Below, in pieces: positions 43,078 to 55,661 of a stretch of 64,000 bases of DNA. Every line of letters begins with the position of its first letter. Within the stretch, counting starts at the first letter, position 1. The DNA lies in contig NZ_CP132542.1 of assembly GCF_030845175.1 (NCBI RefSeq), forward strand, positions 2,453,501 through 2,517,500, in the 5' to 3' direction. The DNA comes from Coralliovum pocilloporae. Lineage in GTDB: Bacteria; Pseudomonadota; Alphaproteobacteria; Rhizobiales; Cohaesibacteraceae. The position numbers and the translations under genes were made by a program. Under the pieces are notes generated by a model, which did not search any database, had not been told where the DNA came from, and worked only from the letters and a program-made list of their open reading frames with translations.

Positions 43078-44039
43078 GACACGGTTGGATGATGGCCGCC
43101 AAGAATGGTTTCCATCCAGTCGCTGTCGATATTCTGCCCGCTGAGAACAGCGCCAACACGTTGTCCAGCCAGTTGCGCCCGCTCCTTTGCAATGGCTGCA
43201 ACCGCTGCGGCTCCAGCTCCTTCTGCAAGGGTGTGTGTTGTGGAGAAGATCAGACGGATGGCATCGGCTATTTCCCGATCCGTGACCGTCACGATATGAT
43301 CAGCCCCCCGTTGAATAATGGCAAAGGCGTCTTCCGATGGCGTTCGCACAGCCATGCCATCAGCGAAAGTCAGGGCGCTGTTGGTATTGACCGTATGCCC
43401 CGCTTCAAACGATCTGGCATAGGCGTCTGCCTCCGTTGAGGTGACACCGACAATACGCGTCTTCAGTCCCAGCGCGTCGCGGGCGGTGATCATGCCGCAA
43501 ATGCCTGACCCGAGCCCGATAGGCACATAGACCACATCCGGCTCAGCGGCCTGCAGGAATTCATAGGAATATGTGCCGACACCGGCCACCAGTTCAGGCG
43601 CAAAGCTGGGGACGAAGTGGAGGTCGCGTTCCTCAGATATCAGGCGCGCATGCGGCACGGCCTCGTCAAAGTCCCGGCCAATCTCTATGAGCTCAGCGCC
43701 AAAGGCCCGCATGGCCTCGTTCTTTTCCCGTGAATTGCCATGCGGCACCACAATCGTGCAGGGCACATCATAGGCGCGGGCAGCATAGGCAAGGCTCTGG
43801 CCATGGTTGCCGCGCGTGGCTGAAATAACCCCCTTGCCGGGTGTCCGCTTTGTCAGGGCATCCAGATAGCAGAGCCCGCCGCGCACCTTGAAGGCACCTG
43901 TTGGCGTATGGTTCTCATGCTTCAGCCAGATATCCAGCCCCAGAGCCTGCGCCAGATTGGGCCAGGCATAGCTGGGGGTCGGGCCGAAGAACCGATAGAC
44001 GATCTCCTGTGCCGCTTCAAGCTCTGTCCGTCCGATCAT
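43074..44039 (-). CDS. PLP-dependent threonine/serine dehydratase-like enzyme
   Basis: A 321-aa fold-type II PLP enzyme. The PLP Lys is in TGAFKVRGG, with the glycine-rich phosphate loop GLGSGICG and SATRGNHGQSLA. It lacks the ACT regulatory domain of biosynthetic IlvA, so it is of the catabolic/racemase-like short type (TdcB or serine racemase relatives). Soluble. It is upstream of the RIME copy that provides its stop codon and 72 bp downstream of ribH on the same strand, but with no obvious functional link. Confidence 0.9.
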   Translation of the reverse strand: MIGRTELEAAQEIVYRFFGPTPSYAWPNLAQALGLDIWLKHENHTPTGAFKVRGGLCYLDALTKRTPGKGVISATRGNHGQSLAYAARAYDVPCTIVVPHGNSREKNEAMRAFGAELIEIGRDFDEAVPHARLISEERDLHFVPSFAPELVAGVGTYSYEFLQAAEPDVVYVPIGLGSGICGMITARDALGLKTRIVGVTSTEADAYARSFEAGHTVNTNSALTFADGMAVRTPSEDAFAIIQRGADHIVTVTDREIADAIRLIFSTTHTLAEGAGAAAVAAIAKERAQLAGQRVGAVLSGQNIDSDWMETILGGHHPTVS

Positions 44040-44111
44040 GATATCTGCCTCGTTTCACGACAATCAGTCTGCAGCCGCATAGTTGCGGCTGCAGGGAATC
44101 ACGGCAGAAGC

Positions 44112-44606
44112 TTACCGACTTAGCATGTCCATTGTAAGAACAGTCTGAATGACGGCCCGGGCAGCCTCCTGACCCTTTTTGACAAAGTGACCAGCGAAAA
44201 AGTCGAGATGGTCGCTGTGCTCATGGAAATGATGAGGTGTCAGCACCACGGAGAGCACAGGGGTTCCCGTATCAAGCTGTACCCGCATCATGCCATCGAT
44301 AACGGCCCGGGCGACAAAATCGTGGCGATAGATACCACCATCCACAATCAGCGCTGTGGCAACGATTGCATCATAGGATCGCGTCTCGATAAGGCGCTTT
44401 GCCAGAAGCGGGATTTCATATCCGCCCGGCACGAAATGTCGCTCGATATTGTCTTCCGGCAGTCCGGCCTCAGACAGTGTGGCGACAAAGGACTGATGGC
44501 CCTTGTCCAGAATGTCGGAATGCCATCCGGCCTGAATGAACCCGATCCGGGCTTTGGCCAGAACGGTGCGGTCATCTTCAGCAAGGGGAAGGGGTGACTG
44601 ATTCAT
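44112..44606 (-). CDS. ribH: 6,7-dimethyl-8-ribityllumazine synthase, RibH2 type
   Basis: A 164-aa lumazine synthase, penultimate step of riboflavin synthesis. Family signatures: FIQAGWHSDILDKG, HFVPGGYEIPLLAKRL, TALIVDGGIYRHDFVA, and VVLTPHHFHEH with the catalytic His. The N-terminus and HFHEHSDHLDFF resemble Brucella/Mesorhizobium RibH2, which forms decamers and is expressed apart from the main rib operon under an FMN riboswitch. Such a riboswitch is present upstream at 44740-44870. Confidence 0.93.
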   Translation of the reverse strand: MNQSPLPLAEDDRTVLAKARIGFIQAGWHSDILDKGHQSFVATLSEAGLPEDNIERHFVPGGYEIPLLAKRLIETRSYDAIVATALIVDGGIYRHDFVARAVIDGMMRVQLDTGTPVLSVVLTPHHFHEHSDHLDFFAGHFVKKGQEAARAVIQTVLTMDMLSR

Positions 44607-44669
44607 GGTGCGTCCTTTCGCTCTCCAGAATCAGGGCGCACGCAAAACAAACCGTGTGCCTGAAGCTGA

Positions 44670-44703
44670 CTCCTGAAAAGCGGACAGGCTTTTCCTGAAG
44701 GAG
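44670..44703 (-). promoter_or_regulatory. Expression-platform hairpin of the FMN riboswitch
   Basis: CTCCT (44670-44674) pairs with AGGAG (44699-44703) and GAAAAGC (44675-44681) with GCTTTTC (44688-44694), loop GGACAG. It lies between aptamer and ribH start (64 bp upstream of ATG). On the minus strand it is followed by a T-rich but interrupted run. The hairpin core closely resembles the first hairpin of the RIME-like repeats. Confidence 0.65.
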
Positions 44704-44739
44704 CCGCTCAAAAAGCATGACGGCATCATTCTGCTCTCT

Positions 44740-44870
44740 CTCATCCGGACTGTAACCGTCGGCTCCGGAATTACACCGGATCTGCTGACCCTGCAGCCGA
44801 TCGCTACAGGCGCTCGCGGGCTTCGGGAGGTCCCGTCACCGCCGGTGGGGACTTTCACCCCGCCCTGAGA
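44740..44870 (-). promoter_or_regulatory. FMN riboswitch (RFN element) controlling ribH
   Basis: Read on the minus strand the RFN consensus is clear: CAGGGCGGGGTGAAAGTCCC, CACCGGCGGT, GCCCGCGAGC, GTCAGCAGATCCGGTGTAAT, TCCGGAGCCGACGGTTACAG, TCCGGATG. It is immediately upstream of ribH2 and should repress it when FMN is plentiful. Confidence 0.95.
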
Positions 44871-44954
44871 ACATGCCGGTCAGACTGCCTGACCGGCTGA
44901 GGCGGTGATAGCGCCAGGGTTCGGGTCCCGCAAGCAGATTCTCAGGGTGCAGAT

Positions 44955-49472
<4,518 letters not shown>

Positions 49473-49533
49473 AAGATCGACCCGATTACATGTCTGTTTG
49501 CCTGAAATAGAGCGGCAGACAGATTGGTACTCA

Positions 49534-49548
49534 TTAATAGATTGTTAA
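49534..49548 (-). promoter_or_regulatory. CtrA box upstream of the PdhS-like kinase
   Basis: TTAA-TAGATTG-TTAA fits the CtrA consensus TTAA-N7-TTAA, 62 bp upstream of the kinase ATG. A GACTC (CcrM-type GANTC) site follows at 49598. A hairpin CCCGTC-TCTTGC-GACGGG lies at 49554-49571. Confidence 0.7.
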
Positions 49549-49631
49549 CCTAGCCCGTCTCTTGCGACGGGTCTATGAAAAGGCGGCTTTATCGTCAGAC
49601 TCTCGTGAATTGTAGTTAATTCATGTGGATA

Positions 49632-49648
49632 TTGCTGCAGTGCAGCAA
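49632..49648 (+). promoter_or_regulatory. PhaR-type operator upstream of the first phasin gene
   Basis: TTGCTGCA-G-TGCAGCAA is a perfect palindrome containing CTGC-N3-GCAG, the consensus described for the PHB-responsive repressor PhaR in alphaproteobacteria. It lies 178 bp before the phasin ATG. Confidence 0.65.
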
Positions 49649-49825
49649 ATGTGTTATATGACCCCTATCTTGCCCGTCGCTATAGAGACAGGGTGGCGGG
49701 TTTTGGCAAGGCATTGTGGGTCTGTCCACATGGTGCCGTTACCAATCTATTGAGAAAAACCGGGCCTTTTTTCGTATTTTCGGGAACACGGCCATCAAAG
49801 CGGGCATGCCCGCATGGAGCATAGA

Positions 49826-50206
49826 ATGTCTAAGACACCGGAAGTGGAAATTCCTGAGCAGGTTCGGGAAATGGCCGAAAAAAGCGTCGAGCAGGCCCGC
49901 CAGACTTGGGAAGACTTCATGGGTCAGAGCCAGCAGGCCATGGCCAAGATCGAGAACAGCTCTGACACAATCCAGTCAGGCGCAGCTGAAATCAACGACA
50001 AGGCACGCAGCTTTGCGGAAAATTCTGTAACCGCTGCCTTTGACTTTGCTCAGGCCATGGCGCGGGCAAAAAGCCTTGAAGAAGTGGTGAGCCTGCAGCG
50101 TGATTACATGCAGAACCAGATGAAGGCTTTTGGTGAAAACGCCCGTGAAATGGGCGAGGCCGCAATGAATACGGTCAATGAGTTTGGCAAGAAAGCCAGC
50201 GAATAA
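49826..50206 (+). CDS. Phasin family protein (126 aa)
   Basis: Helical, amphipathic granule-coat protein for polyhydroxybutyrate. ATG 49826 follows GGAG by 6 bases. Phasin_2-like content: VEIPEQVREMAEKSVEQARQ, followed by heptad-rich helices (FMGQSQQAMAKIENSSDTI, ARAKSLEEVVSLQRDYM). No membrane segment. It is followed by a 15-bp perfect inverted repeat and a second phasin gene on the same strand. Confidence 0.92.
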   Translation: MSKTPEVEIPEQVREMAEKSVEQARQTWEDFMGQSQQAMAKIENSSDTIQSGAAEINDKARSFAENSVTAAFDFAQAMARAKSLEEVVSLQRDYMQNQMKAFGENAREMGEAAMNTVNEFGKKASE

Positions 50207-50209
50207 AGA

Positions 50210-50246
50210 TATTGTGCGTTGCAATAAATTGTTGCAACGCACAATA
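50210..50246. promoter_or_regulatory. Perfect inverted repeat between the phasin genes
   Basis: Arms TATTGTGCGTTGCAA (50210-50224) and TTGCAACGCACAATA (50232-50246), loop TAAATTG. Each arm contains TGC-N3-GCA, the same core as the PhaR-type site at 49632, so it may be a double operator for the second phasin gene; as RNA it would form a strong hairpin at the end of the first phasin message. Confidence 0.6.
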
Positions 50247-50371
50247 AATCACATTAGTCTCTTTGGAAATGGCGTCAATCTGTCGATGAGTTCAGGCGTC
50301 CATGGTGGGGCGTGATGGGACGCTCCGGCTGCTCGGCCTCTCTGCCTCGGCAGCAGACAATGGAGAGTGTG

Positions 50372-51250
50372 ATGACCACGAGTGAATCAAAGACACCGAC
50401 CAAAGGGGCTTCCGGTGCCAGCAAGGCCAGCCGGTCCCGCGCAAGCCGCCCGTCGGCTGCAGCCAAGACCAAGGCACCTGCACAGGAAACAGCGGCTGTG
50501 AAAACCGCCCCGGCGAAAACACCAGCAGCGAAAGTGTTAGCAGCCAAGTCACCGGCTGCAAAGACTGCCAAGACAGATACGGCTAAAGTGGCCGCAGACA
50601 AGGCCCCGGTGGCCAAGGCGACAACTGCTAAAACGACTGTGGCCAAAACGCCGGCAGCAAAAACCGCACCTGTTAAAACAGACACGGCACCGGCTCCGAA
50701 GACGGAGACCAAAGCTGCTGATGTCAAACAGACCGTCGCAGAGAAGGCTGAAGCCAAGCCTGCGAAAGCTCCCGCAACCAAAGCAAAGGCTGAACCCGTG
50801 AAAACTGTTCCGACCCCGCAGGCGGCGCTGGCCGCATTTGATATCAATGCCGTTGAAATTCCTGAAGTGGTGCGTACTGCTACGGAAAAGAGCATCGAGA
50901 CAAGCCGTCAGGCCTATGACACGATCCGTGATATGTCGGAAGAGGCCGTTGACGTTCTCGAGGCAACAATCGATACGGTTCGCAAGGGCGTTATCGACAT
51001 GAACGCGGCCAACATGGATCTGTTCAGAACCCATGCAGATGCATCTGCGGCTTTCTTCAAGTCAATTGTAGAAGTGCGCTCGGTTGCCGAGGCAATGGAC
51101 ATCCAGGTGGCATTCACCCGTGAGCGGACCGATGCACTGGTTGAGCATGGCAAGGCTGTGAGTGAGCGGTCCAAGGTGCTCGCGGACGATCTGTCTGCTC
51201 CGGTCAAATCTGCCGTCGAAAAGAACATGAAGCGCTTTAAGGCCGCCTGA
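50372..51250 (+). CDS. Phasin with Ala/Lys/Pro-rich histone-like N-terminal half
   Basis: A 292-aa two-part protein. ATG 50372 has GGAGAG 6 bases upstream. Residues ~1-150 are a low-complexity region of repeated AAK/TAPAKTPAAK units, resembling AlgP or histone H1 tails; residues ~155-292 form a phasin domain (VEIPEVVRTATEKSIETSRQAYDTI, then VAEAMDIQVAFTRERTDAL). The basic tail could bind nucleic acid and tether PHB granules to the nucleoid, as PhaM- and PhaF-type proteins do. That function is inference. Confidence 0.88.
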   Translation: MTTSESKTPTKGASGASKASRSRASRPSAAAKTKAPAQETAAVKTAPAKTPAAKVLAAKSPAAKTAKTDTAKVAADKAPVAKATTAKTTVAKTPAAKTAPVKTDTAPAPKTETKAADVKQTVAEKAEAKPAKAPATKAKAEPVKTVPTPQAALAAFDINAVEIPEVVRTATEKSIETSRQAYDTIRDMSEEAVDVLEATIDTVRKGVIDMNAANMDLFRTHADASAAFFKSIVEVRSVAEAMDIQVAFTRERTDALVEHGKAVSERSKVLADDLSAPVKSAVEKNMKRFKAA

Positions 51251-51298
51251 GGCCTGCCTGCTTTGCCTGACGAGGCAGCATCATCCATGTGAACAGGG

Positions 51299-51323
51299 AA
51301 GGGGCTTTTGCCCCTTTCTTTTT
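51299..51323 (+). terminator. Rho-independent terminator of the second phasin gene
   Basis: AAGGGGC (51299-51305), loop TTTT, GCCCCTT (51310-51316), then TCTTTTT. Confidence 0.88.
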
Positions 51324-51472
51324 GAATTCATTAAGTTTTCAGAGTGGGAAGTCAGGTGTTCCGGGTCGATGCGGAAGGGCAGAAAAGGCCAGTGTGAGGC
51401 ACCTTTGGAAAAATCAAAATTGGCCCTTGCAAAACGTGTCAATTGCTCTTAGGTTCCGCCCACCGAAACAGA

Positions 51473-51549
51473 GCAGACGTAGCTCAGTTGGTTAGAGCGC
51501 CGGATTGTGGATCCGGAGGTCGCTGGTTCGACCCCAGCCGTCTGTACCA
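51473..51549 (+). tRNA. tRNA-His (anticodon GTG)
   Basis: A 77-nt cloverleaf: acceptor GCAGACG/CGTCTGT, D arm GCTC-AGTTGGTTA-GAGC, anticodon arm CCGGA-TTGTGGA-TCCGG, T arm GCTGG-TTCGACC-CCAGC, and encoded ACCA. Anticodon GTG gives His. The discriminator is A73, position 1 pairs G with T72, and there is no extra G-1, the special alphaproteobacterial histidine identity set. Confidence 0.97.
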
Positions 51550-51706
51550 TCTCTCTGTCTCCCTCAGGCACCGCCCTTATCTGGCAGATCGCTGAAGTGA
51601 TCATAATGTGCGCGAATAAATTAACAACCTCCCGGTTAAGTCGAGAAATCCGCCACTTATCGCCCGTGGTAAGATACGCGCCCTGTCAGAATTACCTATG
51701 ATTGTG

Positions 51707-51732
51707 GGGGTGGGGAGAGATATCCCCACCCC
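51707..51732 (+). terminator. Terminator-like hairpin downstream of tRNA-His
   Basis: GGGGTGGGG (51707-51715), loop AGAGATAT, CCCCACCCC (51724-51732), then TGTTT. Confidence 0.6.
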
Positions 51733-51798
51733 TGTTTGGGAAAAGTTAATTTTTGGCTTTACACAAAAAGCTTTTACTTTGCGTGGTTTATATTGTTG

Positions 51799-51837
51799 TT
51801 AAGTTTTTATTAACTATAAGCTTTAACAGCTTGTTAA
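51799..51837 (+). promoter_or_regulatory. Two CtrA boxes upstream of nrdJ
   Basis: TTAA-GTTTTTA-TTAA (51799-51813) and TTAA-CAGCTTG-TTAA (51823-51837), both exact TTAA-N7-TTAA matches, spaced 24 bp start to start, about 150-190 bp before the nrdJ ATG. The double arrangement makes chance less likely even in this AT-rich stretch. Confidence 0.65.
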
Positions 51838-51881
51838 TCATCCTGTTCACAAACGTTAAGACGCGTTAACCTAGTCTGGTT

Positions 51882-51966
51882 GCGGCAGACACTCTTGATC
51901 TTGAACCTGGCGGCCGGGGAGGCAGGTTCTGGGCCGACTTGCGTCGGAAGACAGGGGAAGTGCCGC
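51882..51966 (+). promoter_or_regulatory. Folded 5' leader of nrdJ
   Basis: GCGGCA (51882-51887) can pair with TGCCGC (51961-51966), enclosing GAACCTG/CAGGTTC (51903-51929) and CCGAC/GTCGG (51934-51947, loop TTGC). It ends 9 bases before the ribosome site GAGGG. It lacks the conserved core of cobalamin riboswitches, so the class is unknown. Confidence 0.4.
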
Positions 51967-51987
51967 TTGGGCTAGAGGGTGCTTCCG

Positions 51988-54900
51988 ATGCGTATTAATC
52001 GGTTTTTTACGACAGTTGGGCAGTCGCCATATTCCGGCGTTTCTTTCAAGACGGCGAGGAGTGAGATCCGTAACCCCGACGGGTCTGTGGTCTTTCAGCT
52101 TGAAAACATTGAAGTTCCTGAGAAATGGAGCACAGTTGCAGTTGATATTCTTGCGCAGAAATATTTCCGCAAGGCCGGTGTTCCAGCGTGCCTGAAGACG
52201 GTTGAGGAGAACAGCGTTCCGTCCTGGCTGTGGCGTAGTGTGCCGGATCAGGAAGCACTGTCAGAGCTTGAATCAGAGGACCGTTTTGGACCTGAAACCT
52301 GCGCTCGTCAGGTTTTCCATCGTCTGGCTGGAACCTGGACTTACTGGGGCTGGAAAGGCGGTTATTTCGACAGTGAAGAGGATGCGCGGGCTTTCTACGA
52401 CGAACATTGTCACATGCTTGCCACCCAGTATGTGGCACCCAATTCGCCGCAATGGTTCAACACAGGCCTGCATTGGGCTTATGGTATTGATGGCCCGGGC
52501 CAGGGGCATTATTACGTCGACCCGTTCTCTGGAAAACTGACCCGTTCGGAAAGCGGCTTTGAGCACCCCCAGCCACATGCCTGTTTCATTCAGTCGGTCT
52601 CAGATGACCTGGTCAATGACACCGGTATTATGGACTTGTGGACCAGAGAAGCGCGCCTGTTCAAATATGGCGCGGGGACAGGGGCCAATTTCTCTCATAT
52701 TCGGGGTGCCGGTGAAGCTCTTTCCGGCGGTGGCAAGGCGTCCGGTCTGATGCCGTTTCTCCATGTGGGCGATCGGTCTGCAGCCTCGTTTGCCGCCGGT
52801 GGAAATGCCCGCCGGGCCGCCAAGATGGTGGTGGTCGATATCGACCATCCGGATATCGAGGACTACATCAACTGGAAGGTCAGTGAAGAGCAGAAGGTTG
52901 CCGCACTGGTCACCGGCTCGAAGGTCTGCAATCTGCACCTGAATGCGATTATGCAGGCCTGTGCTGACTGTGCTGCACCGGGGGATGAGTGTTTCGACCC
53001 CCGGAAAAATCTGGCCCTCAAGCAGGCTATCCGGTCTGCACGCAAGGTGATGGTGCCCGACAGCTACATCCAGCGTGTCATTCAGTTCGCCCGTCAGGGC
53101 TACCGTAAAATCGAGTTTCGCACTTTTGATACCGATTGGGATTCAGAAGCTTACCGGACGGTTTCCGGTCAGAACTCAAACAATTCCGTTCGCGTGACGG
53201 ATGCGTTTCTGAAGGCTGTCGAGACAGGCAGCTCCTGGTCGCTCGTGGAGCGCACGACAGGGGAAGTAGCACGGGTTCTTGATGCGGGTGATCTCTGGGA
53301 TTCCATCGGCCATGCGGCCTGGGCTTCCGCTGATCCGGGATTGCATTTCCATACCACCATCAATGACTGGCATACCTGCCCGGTGGCAGGAGAAATCCGG
53401 GCCTCGAACTCCTGTTCCGAGTTCAAGTTTCTGGATGATACAGGCTGTGTCCTGGCCTCTCTCAATCTGATGAAATATCGCCGCCCCGATGCCAGCATCA
53501 ATCTTGAGGCGCTGGACCATGTGACAAGACTGAGTACGATTGCTCTCGAGATATCCATCATGATGGCGCAATATCCGTCAGCCGCAATCGCGCAGAAAAC
53601 TCACGATTACAGGGTTTTCGGTCTCGGTTATGCCAACCTGGGTACGCTCCTCATGACGTCAGGTATCAGCTATGATTCAGATGCTGGTCGTGCGTTGTGT
53701 GGTGCTTTGACGGCTGTTATGACGGGTGTGTCCTATGCGACATCAGCTGAGATGGCGGGTGAGCTTGGTCCGTTCCCGGATTACGAGCGCAATGCGGACA
53801 GCATGCTGCGGGTGATCCGCAACCACCGCCGAGCCGCTCACGGGGAGACCGGGGGCTATGAGGCTCTGAACACCAATCCTGTGGTGCTGGATGCGGCCAA
53901 CTGCCCGGATCAGGCTCTGGTGGAGCATGCCCGGGCTGCCTGGGACAAGGCGCTGGAGCTTGGCGAGGCGCACGGCTATCGCAACGCCCAGGCCACGGTT
54001 ATCGCCCCCACCGGCACAATCGGCCTGGTGATGGACTGTGATACCACGGGGATTGAACCGGACTTTGCGCTGGTGAAGTTCAAGAAGCTGGCCGGTGGCG
54101 GCTACTTCAAGATCATCAACCGGGCGGTGCCGGAAGCCCTCAGAACCCTTGGTTACACGGCTGAGGAGATTGAGGATATCGTCTCCTACGCGGTGGGCCG
54201 TGGCACGCTGAAGAGCTGCAATGCCCTCAGCCATGAGGCGCTGAAGGCCAAAGGCTTCACCGATGAGGCTCTGAAGGCAGTGGAAGACGGGCTGACCAGC
54301 GCGTTCGACATCAAGTTCGCCTTCAACCGCTTCTCTCTTGGTGACGCCTTCTGCACCGATGTGCTGGGCTTTGACAGCGAGCAGCTGAATGATCCCGACT
54401 TCGACATGCTGAAGGCGCTCGGCTTCTCGAAAGACGAGATCGAAGTGGCCAACATCCATGTATGTGGCGCAATGACCCTTGAGGGTGCGCCGCATCTGAA
54501 GGATGAGCATCTGCCGGTGTTTGACTGCGCCAATCCGTGCGGTCGTCTGGGCAAGCGGTTCCTGTCTGTCGCGAGCCACATCCAGATGATGGCTGCGGCC
54601 CAGCCGTTCATCTCCGGTGCGATCTCGAAGACGATCAACATGCCGAATGATGCGACGATTGAGGATTGCAAGGCCTCCTACATGCTGTCGTGGAAGCTTG
54701 GTCTGAAGGCCAATGCCCTGTACCGGGATGGCTCGAAACTGTCCCAGCCTCTGAATGCCCAGCTTTTGTCTGATGATGAGGATGAGCAGGACGAGGTTCT
54801 GGATCAGCTTCAGGCTGACAAGCCGGCACAGGCACGTGCTGCCGTTGCGGCTGAGCGGATTGTTGAGAAGATTGTCGAGAAGGTCGTTGAGCGTCCGCTC

Positions 54901-55371
54901 GGGGATCGTGAGAAGATGCCGCACCGGCGCAAGGGCTATACGCAGAAGGCTGTTGTTGGCGGTCACAAGGTGTATCTCCGGACGGGTGAGTATCACGATG
55001 GCCGTCTTGGCGAGATCTTCATCGATATGCACAAGGAAGGGGCTGCGTTCCGGTCTCTGATGAACAACTTCGCGATTGCGATCTCGCTTGGTCTTCAGTA
55101 CGGGGTTCCGCTTGAGGAATATGTGGATGCGTTCACGTTCACACGCTTTGAGCCAGCGGGTCTTGTGACGGGCAATGAGGCCATCAAGAACGCCACCTCC
55201 ATCCTGGATTATGTGTTCCGCGAGCTGGCCGTCTCCTATCTCAGCCGCCACGACCTCGCCCATGTGGACCCCGAAAACATCGGATCAACCGCAGTCGGTG
55301 CCGGGAAGGATGAGGCGGGTGCCATGCCAGCCAGCCGGGTTGTTTCGAAAGGACTGACCAGAGGCTATTAG
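51988..55371 (+). CDS. nrdJ: Adenosylcobalamin-dependent (class II) ribonucleotide reductase, C-terminally short
   Basis: A 1127-aa ribonucleotide reductase making dNTPs with B12. ATG 51988 has GAGGG 8 bases upstream. Family motifs: [87 protein letters not shown]. It ends GLTRGY, where the TAG stop is the first triplet of a palindromic element. As I recall them, related alphaproteobacterial NrdJ proteins run on for roughly 100 residues to a Cys-rich tail (C-x2-C pairs) that reloads the active site with electrons. No Cys occurs in the last part of this protein, so the tail is missing or supplied in trans. Confidence 0.94.
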   Translation: MRINRFFTTVGQSPYSGVSFKTARSEIRNPDGSVVFQLENIEVPEKWSTVAVDILAQKYFRKAGVPACLKTVEENSVPSWLWRSVPDQEALSELESEDRFGPETCARQVFHRLAGTWTYWGWKGGYFDSEEDARAFYDEHCHMLATQYVAPNSPQWFNTGLHWAYGIDGPGQGHYYVDPFSGKLTRSESGFEHPQPHACFIQSVSDDLVNDTGIMDLWTREARLFKYGAGTGANFSHIRGAGEALSGGGKASGLMPFLHVGDRSAASFAAGGNARRAAKMVVVDIDHPDIEDYINWKVSEEQKVAALVTGSKVCNLHLNAIMQACADCAAPGDECFDPRKNLALKQAIRSARKVMVPDSYIQRVIQFARQGYRKIEFRTFDTDWDSEAYRTVSGQNSNNSVRVTDAFLKAVETGSSWSLVERTTGEVARVLDAGDLWDSIGHAAWASADPGLHFHTTINDWHTCPVAGEIRASNSCSEFKFLDDTGCVLASLNLMKYRRPDASINLEALDHVTRLSTIALEISIMMAQYPSAAIAQKTHDYRVFGLGYANLGTLLMTSGISYDSDAGRALCGALTAVMTGVSYATSAEMAGELGPFPDYERNADSMLRVIRNHRRAAHGETGGYEALNTNPVVLDAANCPDQALVEHARAAWDKALELGEAHGYRNAQATVIAPTGTIGLVMDCDTTGIEPDFALVKFKKLAGGGYFKIINRAVPEALRTLGYTAEEIEDIVSYAVGRGTLKSCNALSHEALKAKGFTDEALKAVEDGLTSAFDIKFAFNRFSLGDAFCTDVLGFDSEQLNDPDFDMLKALGFSKDEIEVANIHVCGAMTLEGAPHLKDEHLPVFDCANPCGRLGKRFLSVASHIQMMAAAQPFISGAISKTINMPNDATIEDCKASYMLSWKLGLKANALYRDGSKLSQPLNAQLLSDDEDEQDEVLDQLQADKPAQARAAVAAERIVEKIVEKVVERPLGDREKMPHRRKGYTQKAVVGGHKVYLRTGEYHDGRLGEIFIDMHKEGAAFRSLMNNFAIAISLGLQYGVPLEEYVDAFTFTRFEPAGLVTGNEAIKNATSILDYVFRELAVSYLSRHDLAHVDPENIGSTAVGAGKDEAGAMPASRVVSKGLTRGY

Positions 55372-55450
55372 GGTTCAGACTCATTTGTGATCCCCATTCT
55401 GTACTTCCCTGATGAACAGAATGGGCGTCAGGGATGAGTCTTGACCCTAA
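55368..55450. repeat. Palindromic intergenic element (TTAGGGT family), copy 3
   Basis: An 83-bp near-perfect hairpin: TTAGGGTTCAGACTCAT...CATTCTGT on the left, ACAGAATGGGCG...GAGTCTTGACCCTAA on the right, 28 of 35 arm positions pairing, loop ACTTCCCTGATGA. Its left TAG (55369-55371) is the nrdJ stop codon. It likely ends nrdJ transcription too. Confidence 0.78.
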
Positions 55451-55661
55451 TATCAAATCTGATCATTTGCGATTGAATGGGTGCTGAGTTCTTTTGCGTC
55501 TGATTGTGCAGTGTATCATCATTTCAGCGAAAATTTCTCATTATAGTAGCGGAAATTGACGTAAAATAACGATGTGTTCAACCTGTAATAATTGACAAGG
55601 TGCCGGTTGTGTGGTTGTAGAGGACTATAAATAGTAAAGTGCATTGGGGTGGAAAGAGAGA

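Larger units (their letters stand above)
51550..51987 (+). promoter_or_regulatory. nrdJ upstream region (gene-free)
   Basis: This 438-bp gap holds a strong hairpin after the tRNA (GGGGTGGGG 51707-51715 with CCCCACCCC 51724-51732), an AT-rich promoter block with two CtrA boxes at 51799 and 51823, a TTAA-N6-TTAA variant near 51856, and a folded leader at 51882-51966. No gene was seen; a frame overlapping the tRNA is spurious. Confidence 0.6.

Noticed and set aside
51507..51701. A 64-codon frame starting within tRNA-His
   Set aside because: It begins inside the tRNA and has no independent support.
51854..51869. A third CtrA box upstream of nrdJ
   Set aside because: The two TTAA halves are separated by six bases, not seven, so it does not fit the consensus.
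51882..51987. Cobalamin riboswitch before nrdJ
   Set aside because: The conserved B12-box core was looked for and not found; only a generic folded leader can be supported.
53743..55263. A 506-residue open frame on the minus strand inside nrdJ
   Set aside because: It is a shadow of the strongly biased codon use in the second half of nrdJ; no ribosome site or recognisable domain, while nrdJ on the other strand is certain.
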